Origin: a bacterium
GTDB lineage: Bacteria; Joyebacterota; Joyebacteria; Joyebacterales; Joyebacteraceae
Direction of reading: 5' to 3'
DNA length: 33,992 nucleotides
Assembly: GCA_025782395.1 (NCBI GenBank)
Contig: JALGZD010000224.1
Span: forward strand, 1 to 33,992
A program made the position numbers and the translations under genes. Under the pieces are notes generated by a model. That model searched no databases and had not been told where the DNA came from. It was given only the letters and a program-made list of their open reading frames with translations. The first letter of the stretch is position 1; each line of letters starts with the position of its first letter. Of the stretch, positions 15,058 to 21,153 are shown in pieces.

Positions 15058-16101
15058 CTACCTGTAGAGAGCCTTGATGGAACCCCAGCTCGACTCCTCG
15101 ACCGCCGTTACCGGACAGCCGTCGATTGTGAGGTAGTAGTCAGAACCACAAACGTAACCCAGATCCCAGGAGTCCGTCGAGACGAAGATCACCACATCGA
15201 CGGGTCCCACGTATGTGCGCGAGACCGTCGCGTACGTGCAGGCCGCGGTCGTGATGTAATCGTAGAACGAACCAGATCCCAGGTCAACGAAGCCCAAAAG
15301 GGCGCCGAACTCGGCCTCAACACCGATCGTCATGGTCGCGTCGTCTTCGAGTGTCAGCATGTACCAATCGGTGTCCCTGTAGGTGCTGTCACCGAACGGG
15401 AAGACACCCGACGTGCCGCAGATCACGATCTCCGGCGCGCAATCGACGTGCGAGTAAACGGGCGGGTCACTGTTGAGACCACCGTTGAAGTCGTCAACGT
15501 ACTCCGGGTAGCAGTCGACCTCACCCTCGTACAGCGCGCCCGCCGGGCACTCGACAATGCACGGCAAGACCTCGTACACATCGAGGACGTACTCACCACA
15601 GTCGCCGCCGTAACCGTCGACCACGATGTAGTAGGTGTGACCGGCGTAGAACGTGATTTCGGTCAGCCACGACTGATACATGTACGTGTTGTAGTCGCCA
15701 CATGAGCTGTTGTCGTCGTTACAGGCATACGGCGCGCCAGGTGTATGTCCATCCTCGTACACATAGACTTTCGTGTCGTACATGGACATGCACAGGAATA
15801 TGTCGACAAGCACATCGGCTTCAGGCGCGAACGAGTAAACGCAGTCCGGTGAGGTTGATCCCGTGTAGGGGCAAACCTCATCGTAGTCATCCACGAAGTC
15901 GCACGTGTTGCCGGCATCCGAGAACGGCAGTGCGGGAATCACGGTGGCGTCCTCAATGGTCTCACCACCGGGGCGGCCGGTCGGGTGTGCAACGCCGGAA
16001 ACAACGTTCGGCTTGACAGGGGCGATGGCCGTCGGCGAGACAGCAAGGGCAACCATACTGAGGGCAACGATCATGATCATTGCAAGATAAGCGACCTTCA
16101 T
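15058..16101 (-). CDS. Secreted Cys-rich protein with two PPC-like domains and WGSIKALYR C-terminus
   Basis: The ribosome site AGGAGG touches the ATG at 16107 directly, so the in-frame ATG at 16101, six bases further on, is the better start (347 residues). Residues 1-23 are a signal peptide. Two beta-sandwich domains resemble bacterial pre-peptidase C-terminal (PPC) domains: about 48-180 (with DCVYSFAPEADVLVDI and AGHTYYIVVDGYGG) and about 190-330 (DTDWYMLTLEDDATMTIGV, SDYYLTIDGC). Many cysteines suggest disulfides. There is no protease domain. The protein does not end in a FlgD-Ig domain; its last residues are VEESSWGSIKALYR, possibly a different export or processing tag. Probably an extracellular protein of unknown function. 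Confidence 0.85.
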   Translation of the reverse strand: MKVAYLAMIMIVALSMVALAVSPTAIAPVKPNVVSGVAHPTGRPGGETIEDATVIPALPFSDAGNTCDFVDDYDEVCPYTGSTSPDCVYSFAPEADVLVDIFLCMSMYDTKVYVYEDGHTPGAPYACNDDNSSCGDYNTYMYQSWLTEITFYAGHTYYIVVDGYGGDCGEYVLDVYEVLPCIVECPAGALYEGEVDCYPEYVDDFNGGLNSDPPVYSHVDCAPEIVICGTSGVFPFGDSTYRDTDWYMLTLEDDATMTIGVEAEFGALLGFVDLGSGSFYDYITTAACTYATVSRTYVGPVDVVIFVSTDSWDLGYVCGSDYYLTIDGCPVTAVEESSWGSIKALYR

Positions 16102-16523
16102 TTGCATCCTCCTCGATGGAAAAACAAGATGTCACTCACGAGAACACAGCTTCTGATGCGCATCCCCCCCTTCTCAAACATATATATCTGTTTGGGTTCT
16201 TCGATTGGAGTGTCCCGCCGGAGCCCATCCGGTACACGATGCTATCTGCTCCATTGTCAGCGGAACACTACTTGCCCACGCAAGAAACATTATATCACGA
16301 TTTGCCAGCAATCGTCAAGCACGATAGTGACTAGTGACCAGACACTCAGTATCCGCTGTACCCCCATTTCGCCGGGTCAGCCGACTCTCCGGCAGATTGG
16401 GATGGCGCTCGGACCAGGGTGTGGCATAATTGTGCGATGTTTGCCATGTTTGATGGGATTCCCGAACCGGTGTGAAACCCGCGCCACACTGAAGGAGCAC
16501 CTGCTGACACGGAGATCTGTACT
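16102..16523. other. Intergenic region, divergent promoters expected
   Basis: This 422-base gap between divergent genes holds no supported gene. At 16175-16194 an AT-rich inverted repeat (CAAACA, 8 bases, TGTTTG) lies about 75 bases before the minus-strand gene and could be an operator or promoter core. A C-rich run lies at 16164-16170. Short frames in the right half overlap each other on both strands and look random. Confidence 0.5.
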
Positions 16524-17147
16524 TTGACCCCACGACAACGCTACCCCATCCCGGCCGCTCGCCACCGTGTCGAGGAGACCATCCTCCGAAGCCGGTTCGT
16601 GACCACGGTAGGCCACGCATCATCCGTCGAGGAGGCACGAGCGTTCATCACAGCCGTGAGCTCTGAGTTCCCCGATGCCACACACAACTGCTGGGCGTAC
16701 GTCATCGGCCCACCCGGCGACACGAGCCGCGTGGGAATGAGCGACGCCGGCGAACCTCATGGAACAGCCGGCCGGCCGATGCTCACCGTGCTCATCCACA
16801 GTGGTGTCGGCGACATCGCCGCCGTTGTCACGCGGTACTACGGCGGCACGAAGCTCGGCAAGGGCGGACTCGCGAGAGCCTACAGCAGCGGCGTGAAGAG
16901 CGCGGTCGAGGGTCTTCCCAGAAGGATACTCATCACCACAACTATTCTTGCGATCATCGTCGATTACCCGAGCGCAGACCCGCTCAAACGGATTCTCTCA
17001 GACTACGAGGCCCACGTGCTTTCGGAGGACTACGGGACTCGCGTGACGCTTGAGATCGAACTTCCCGAGGAGCGCGCCGACGAGCTGTCGGACGCAGTGT
17101 CCGGTCTTACAAAGGGAACCGCTGTCATCGAGGCTAGAGGTCCATGA
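16524..17147 (+). CDS. YigZ/IMPACT family protein
   Basis: 207 residues, normal for the YigZ family. The diagnostic block runs from residue 24 (RFVTTVGHASSVEEA) through ATHNCWAYVIG, the DAGEPHGTAGRPML motif and VVTRYYGGTKLGKGGLARAY, followed by the smaller C-terminal ferredoxin-like domain. The eukaryotic relative IMPACT affects translation control by binding GCN1; in bacteria the role is poorly defined, possibly in RNA or translation. The start is a TTG with GGAG nine bases upstream and no better in-frame codon nearby. Cytoplasmic. The next gene follows 106 bases later. Confidence 0.92.
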   Translation: MTPRQRYPIPAARHRVEETILRSRFVTTVGHASSVEEARAFITAVSSEFPDATHNCWAYVIGPPGDTSRVGMSDAGEPHGTAGRPMLTVLIHSGVGDIAAVVTRYYGGTKLGKGGLARAYSSGVKSAVEGLPRRILITTTILAIIVDYPSADPLKRILSDYEAHVLSEDYGTRVTLEIELPEERADELSDAVSGLTKGTAVIEARGP

Positions 17148-17253
17148 TGAAACCCTATCTCCCCGAGTGGTGTCGTACAATTGTGGAAGCGACAATGATC
17201 GCCGATCGCCGCGTTCGGCACAGCGGAGATGGCACAACGACAGGGAGACACAA

Positions 17254-18000
17254 TTGAGAACTGCGTACAGAACTCTGCTGCTATCGGCGTCGGCTGTGGT
17301 GCTGGCCACCTCAGCAGGTTGCATATGCCGCGGCCCGACGATTCCGGTTGGAGAGATGGTGACGGAGACGTCCACTATCTCGGCCACGACGGCCGACTCG
17401 GTCACTGTCATCGTGGATGTGGGTGTCTGCGACCTGGTCATGGAGGGCGGTGCCGATACACTGCTGGATGCTGAGTTCACGTACAACGTGCCAAGCTGGA
17501 AACCCAGGATCACGTACACAGAGTCCGGCTCACACGGGCAGCTTACGGTGCGGCAGTCCACAGCGAGGGGCTCCGTAGGACGAGGCGCGGATTGTGACTG
17601 GCACCTCCGCTTCTCGGATGACATTGCACTCACGATAAAGGTCGATACCGGCGTCGGACGCTCCGAGCTTGATCTCACCGGGATGATGCTCACGGATCTG
17701 AACGTTGATGCTGGAGTCGGTGAAGTCATCGTAGAACTCGGAAACGCCGGGGATCACGATGTGACCATTGGAATCGACAGTGGCGTCGGCGACGTCGTGC
17801 TCCACATCCCCGAGCAGACGAATGTAGTTCTCGACTGTGACATGGGCGTCGGCGGTGTCGACGCCGGCAGTCTTGTCAAGCGCGACGGTGCGTACGTGAC
17901 CCATATCACAGCCGAATCCGGCCCGACCGTCAGAATCAACGTGGATGTCGGCGTCGGCGACGTCAAGGTCAACGGCCCGCAACCCCGTACACGAATCTGA
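17254..18000 (+). CDS. LiaF-like 'toast-rack' lipoprotein
   Basis: The long open frame begins inside yigZ, but GGGAGA lies six bases before a TTG at 17254 and the protein then begins with a clean lipoprotein signal (residues 1-22, lipidated Cys23 after SAG). This start gives 248 residues. The N-terminal part (TVIVDVGVCDLVMEGG, LLDAEFTYNV, WKPRITY) matches the toast-rack (DUF2154) domain associated with LiaF-type proteins. The rest is built of six similar strand-turn units with a VDxGVGxV core, at about residues 53, 129, 150, 173, 195 and 229, suggesting a small right-handed beta structure. LiaF proteins sense envelope stress in Firmicutes; here only a periplasmic or outer-membrane lipoprotein of unknown role can be claimed. 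Confidence 0.85.
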   Translation: MRTAYRTLLLSASAVVLATSAGCICRGPTIPVGEMVTETSTISATTADSVTVIVDVGVCDLVMEGGADTLLDAEFTYNVPSWKPRITYTESGSHGQLTVRQSTARGSVGRGADCDWHLRFSDDIALTIKVDTGVGRSELDLTGMMLTDLNVDAGVGEVIVELGNAGDHDVTIGIDSGVGDVVLHIPEQTNVVLDCDMGVGGVDAGSLVKRDGAYVTHITAESGPTVRINVDVGVGDVKVNGPQPRTRI

Positions 18001-18050
18001 GCGCGTGAAGTCTCAAATCCCCCCCAGAGACAGAGGCAGCGCGTTCGAAT

Positions 18051-18079
18051 GCCCCCGGAACCATGACGGTTCCGGGGGC
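18051..18079 (+). terminator. Probable terminator after the LiaF-like lipoprotein gene
   Basis: A perfect 12-pair stem (GCCCCCGGAACC / GGTTCCGGGGGC) with a 5-base loop, 50 bases after the stop codon. The tail (TGCTTCCTG) is only modestly T-rich, so efficiency is uncertain. Confidence 0.7.
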
Positions 18080-18161
18080 TGCTTCCTGTCGTGGTACGAG
18101 CAGAAGTGTGAGGAAGTACGACCTGAAGCCGATCGGCACGACCCTTTTCTTCTGTGCCCCC

Positions 18162-18191
18162 TTGACGCACCAGTCCGTTACGGAGTAGCTT
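18162..18191 (+). promoter_or_regulatory. Possible promoter of the barrel-protein operon
   Basis: TTGACG, 18 bases, TAGCTT, about 58 bases before the ATG at 18249 and downstream of a terminator. The -35 match is good and the -10 match is weak. Confidence 0.4.
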
Positions 18192-18248
18192 CCGCTCACG
18201 GCAAATAGCCACACTCACAGTGTCGCCCCGGAATCAAGGGAGGACGAT

Positions 18249-19148
18249 ATGACCGTTCCCGCCCGTCTGATGACGGCAATTGGGTTGGCCGCTCTGGCCC
18301 TGCTTCTGGCCGTCCCCGCGGTCGCTCAGATCGAAGAGCAGCTTTCCGCGTACACAGGCGTCAATGCGGAAGGGTACCTTCAGCCTCTCTCGGATGCCTT
18401 CGGAGCAGACCTCAACTCCGGCTGGTACCACTCGGCATACGTACCTGAGGACGGCTTTCACTGGAGCATCGAACTCCGCGTGATGGGCGTCATCTTCTCA
18501 GACGATGCCGCGACGTTCAGCGCCACGACCGAAAGCGGATTCACTCCTGAGCAGACTGTAGACGCACCGACCGTAGTCGGACCGGGCGACGCGGTAACCG
18601 TCGGCGGCGACGGCGGGACCGAGTTCTCTTTCCCGGGCGGCTTCGACCTCAATTCGTTTGCTGTCGCTGTTCCACAGATCAAACTGGGTTCCTACAAAGG
18701 AACAGAAGCGGTCATCAGGTATTTCGCGGTCGACGTCGGCGACGTCGAGATCGGGGATGTGAGCCTTCTGGGATTCGGACTGCGTCACAGTATCTCGCAG
18801 TACCTGGACCCTGAGTTCCCGGTCGACCTGGCAGGAGGGTTCATGTGGCAGAAGTTCACCCTCGGCGACGACTTCATTGACGCGAATGCCTTCACGATCG
18901 GTGTCCAGGCCAGCCGCAACTTCGGTTGGATCGAACCATACGCGGGTCTCTCCTACGACATGTTCTCGATGAGCGTCTCGTACGAGAGCGATGAATCCGG
19001 TGAGACCGAGGAGATCGATCTCGACGCGGAGTCGTCGGTTCACCTGTGTCTGGGATGCGCCATCGGGATCGCCCCGGTCATGGTAAACGCAGAGTACAAC
19101 ATCGCCGCCCAGAGCAGTTTTGCGTTCGGCCTGGCAGTCGGCTTCTAG
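18249..19148 (+). CDS. DUF6588-like probable outer-membrane protein
   Basis: 299 residues. Signal peptide 1-26 (cut after AVA, before Gln). The N-terminal motif GYLQPLSDAFGADLNSGWYHSA is the hallmark I associate with DUF6588-type proteins of the Bacteroidetes group. The rest alternates amphipathic strands and ends in an aromatic residue (GLAVGF), as expected of an outer-membrane beta-barrel. GGAGG precedes the ATG by 5 bases. The next gene starts 20 bases later, so the two are probably co-transcribed. Function unknown; transport or structural. Confidence 0.8.
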   Translation: MTVPARLMTAIGLAALALLLAVPAVAQIEEQLSAYTGVNAEGYLQPLSDAFGADLNSGWYHSAYVPEDGFHWSIELRVMGVIFSDDAATFSATTESGFTPEQTVDAPTVVGPGDAVTVGGDGGTEFSFPGGFDLNSFAVAVPQIKLGSYKGTEAVIRYFAVDVGDVEIGDVSLLGFGLRHSISQYLDPEFPVDLAGGFMWQKFTLGDDFIDANAFTIGVQASRNFGWIEPYAGLSYDMFSMSVSYESDESGETEEIDLDAESSVHLCLGCAIGIAPVMVNAEYNIAAQSSFAFGLAVGF

Positions 19149-19168
19149 CAGATTGAGGAGGAGGGTGA

Positions 19169-19789
19169 ATGATGAGAACGAGATTTCTGATACCGCTTCT
19201 GCTCCTGCTCCTGGGGTTCGCCCTGAGTGGAGGCAACTGCCTGCTCGACGAGAAGGTCCTGGACATTGTCTACTTGCACAAGACCTGTGTGGACTTCGAG
19301 GAAAACGAAGACTCGGAGGTGTTCACCACTCCCGCTACGGTGAACTACACGGAAGAGCTTGATGAAGTACTTGACGACAACAACATCGACAAAAGTGATA
19401 TCAACAGCGCTCACGTCGTCAGTGCCTCCTACATGGTGACCGACTTCTCCCAGACAGACGACTGGTCGATCACGGGTGAGATCACGGTCCGAAGAGTCGA
19501 CACCGGCGGCGCGGCGGTCACACTCGTCACGTATACGAACCAATCGGTCCTGGATGCACTCAACAACAGCGTACCGGTAGTGCTCGACCAGGCCGGGGTA
19601 GAGCTCCTGAACCAAGCTCTTGAGGACTACATCGCCGGCACAGCGGCGCCGGTGCTCATGTTCGCAGTGGAGAACGGAGACGTCGATCCGAGTCCCAGCC
19701 CGTCGAACCGGATGGTCTTCGACTGGCGTGGATGCGTCGCTATCCACGTCGTGGCCGGTGTATCGCTTGAAGTCCCGGATCCATTCTAG
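19169..19789 (+). CDS. Small exported protein of unknown function
   Basis: 206 residues beginning with a hydrophobic export signal (RFLIPLLLLLLGFALSGGNC). A Cys at residue 24 after GGN could be lipidated, but the lipobox is not canonical. The mature part is acidic and strand-rich, with no recognised motif. A purine-rich ribosome site (GAGGAGGAGGG) precedes two adjacent ATG codons. It follows the barrel protein by 20 bases, so it may be a periplasmic or surface partner of that protein. A terminator hairpin lies about 100 bases downstream. Confidence 0.75.
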   Translation: MMRTRFLIPLLLLLLGFALSGGNCLLDEKVLDIVYLHKTCVDFEENEDSEVFTTPATVNYTEELDEVLDDNNIDKSDINSAHVVSASYMVTDFSQTDDWSITGEITVRRVDTGGAAVTLVTYTNQSVLDALNNSVPVVLDQAGVELLNQALEDYIAGTAAPVLMFAVENGDVDPSPSPSNRMVFDWRGCVAIHVVAGVSLEVPDPF

Positions 19790-19890
19790 GCGACCGAGAG
19801 AGAAACAGTTGGTAGGCTGGTATCCTACGTGCCGCACAGGAAGCAGCGAGATCGAGCTGGGCATTGAGATCCAATGCAGTTGAATAGTGA

Positions 19891-19914
19891 AAGGCCGCCC
19901 CTAAGGGCGGCCTT
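19891..19914. terminator. Bidirectional terminator hairpin
   Basis: AAGGCCGCCC, loop of four, GGGCGGCCTT is a perfect 10-pair stem, extended by GTGA/TCAC outside a one-base bulge. The tails are TTCTCACT on the + strand and TTTCACTATTC (just beyond the stem) on the minus strand. It lies between convergent genes ending at 19789 and 20004. Confidence 0.75.
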
Positions 19915-20003
19915 CTCACTGGCCCCCTTCTCGGGAGCCGGAGGCAACCAGAACATGCCGTACTCCTGTTAGTGAACTCCGCAATCGGTCGATCGGACTC
20001 ATC

Positions 20004-20159
20004 CTACATGCCGTGCCAACCACCTGCCGCCCAGGTAAGGAACACCACGATCCAATCCCAGAGAGTCTCAGTGTTCTCCGAATTGGCGGCGAAGCACGTA
20101 ACCGGCGAAGCAAGAACCACCAGAAGAACGAGGTAGAACCTGGTCGAGAACCGCTTCAT
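20004..20159 (-). CDS. 51-residue secreted peptide
   Basis: A small frame of 51 codons that is easy to miss. It starts with an ATG eight bases after GAGGGGG. Residues 1-24 form a textbook signal peptide (MKRFSTRFYLVLLVVLASPV, cut after CFA). The mature part is only 27 residues and rich in Trp (four), with LWDWIVVFLTW and a Gly-Gly-Trp-His-Gly-Met end. It overlaps the 3' end of the gene at 20068-20715 by 92 bases in another frame. The ribosome site and signal peptide make chance unlikely. It could be a membrane-active peptide, a pheromone-like signal, or a small envelope protein; function unknown. Confidence 0.6.
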   Translation of the reverse strand: MKRFSTRFYLVLLVVLASPVTCFAANSENTETLWDWIVVFLTWAAGGWHGM

Positions 20160-20715
20160 TGTATTCACCCCCTCTCAGTTCAAAAGCGTCGGGGACCCAC
20201 CCTTGGTCGCCTGCGAGTGAACCCTTATCAAAACGCACGGTGGTCAGGTAGCCACCGCTTCTCACCTTTGCGTATCTGCCGTTATCCTCCGTAAGAAAGA
20301 CCGTCTCCTCCATATTGCTGAATACCCGCCTCTCAAGAATGCCGTCCGTGAGCAGGATCTCCTTGCTCTCCACCTCCCGGTCCCCGTAGCGGAACACGAA
20401 TCGGCTGTCTTCGTCGAAGACAAGCTCTCCATCGCCATCCACATAGACAATGCAGATGACGTAATCGCCGGGCGTTTCGCGAACCCTCACATGAAGACGA
20501 AATCCGCCCCGATGCTCGAGGCGGATCATTTCACGTCCTGCTCTTGTTTCTTCGAGGGCCGAAGGCCATGTCTCCTGCTCTACGACGACCTTGTGCTTGA
20601 ACGCGGCTGTGACGCCAGGGGCGATCTCCCGAATGATGCCATCTCCCCCTCCCGCCCAAGCGCTGAACGTGAAGAGAACAAGCAACGCCATCACTATGGC
20701 GACATGCGGTTTCAA
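20068..20715 (-). CDS. Exported protein of unknown function
   Basis: The frame is open from 20844, but the first credible start is a TTG at 20715 behind GGGAGGAGG; the protein then begins with a proper signal peptide (KPHVAIVMALLVLFTFSAWA). This gives 215 residues. The mature part looks like a small beta-rich domain (RLEHRGGFRLHVRVRETPGD, LVFDEDSRFVFRYGDREVE, TVFLTEDNGRYAKV). No family is recognised. The last 31 codons overlap the small secreted peptide gene, and both other frames contain stops just before that gene's ribosome site, so a frameshift near the 3' end (for example at the run of five G on the minus strand, 20168-20172) is possible and the true end may be near 20165-20182. Confidence 0.6.
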   Translation of the reverse strand: MKPHVAIVMALLVLFTFSAWAGGGDGIIREIAPGVTAAFKHKVVVEQETWPSALEETRAGREMIRLEHRGGFRLHVRVRETPGDYVICIVYVDGDGELVFDEDSRFVFRYGDREVESKEILLTDGILERRVFSNMEETVFLTEDNGRYAKVRSGGYLTTVRFDKGSLAGDQGWVPDAFELRGGEYNEAVLDQVLPRSSGGSCFAGYVLRRQFGEH

Positions 20716-21153
20716 AACCCTCCTCCCACGGTCGCACCTCACTTCATGGCCGTGTTCCACGGCTGAATCATGCATCACGCGTGCCACGAGGCAGTCGGAA
20801 GAGAGCGGCCTTGTAGCTAACGTGTTTGCAGGCTTGGGGTTCACATCGCAGAATCAACGGGGAAAATCCACACAGTTACATAGGGCGAGGCAAGAAGCAT
20901 CAACTTCGTTGACAGGAAAAACGCTGCCTGACGACTCCGCCCGGCATTACAGGCACAAGGCAGGAGCCGATCTCTATCACATAGACCTGACCACATGGAC
21001 CTGGCGGCTCAGATCGTAGCTGCGTTCGCCCGCCCTCCCTGGTCCGTTTGATGGCACTTTTCTTGCATTCCATGCATGCGGCGCGCACACGTGTGCCTCC
21101 AAGAACGACAGACCGGCGGCAACGCAGTGCGGAATACCTAAAGGAGGAAGAGG
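20716..21153. other. Intergenic region with sigma-54-type promoter
   Basis: This 438-base gap between divergent genes contains no supported gene. Its main content is the -24/-12 element at 21052-21067. Upstream of that, no clear enhancer palindrome was recognised by eye. The ribosome site AAGGAGG of the next gene lies at about 21139-21145. Confidence 0.5.
21052..21067 (+). promoter_or_regulatory. Sigma-54 (-24/-12) promoter
   Basis: TGGCAC, five bases, TTGCA: the invariant GG and GC are exactly ten bases apart, as required for RpoN promoters. Transcription would start near 21078, about 76 bases before the ATG at 21154. Activation would need a bacterial enhancer-binding protein, which is not encoded in the window. 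Confidence 0.6.

Noticed and set aside
15019-15705. 228-codon open frame on the + strand
   Set aside because: Antisense to the PPC-like secreted protein and starts right after the importer terminator without a ribosome site.
16422-16435. Possible sigma-54 site TGGCATAATTGTGC
   Set aside because: The GG-to-GC spacing is nine, not ten, and the -12 half lacks TTGC.
17144-17257. 37-codon frame (ATGATGA overlap with yigZ, ending at the TTG of the lipoprotein gene)
   Set aside because: The overlaps at both ends and an AGAGG before the ATG are suggestive, but the translation has no signal, hydrophobic or conserved features, so I do not call it.
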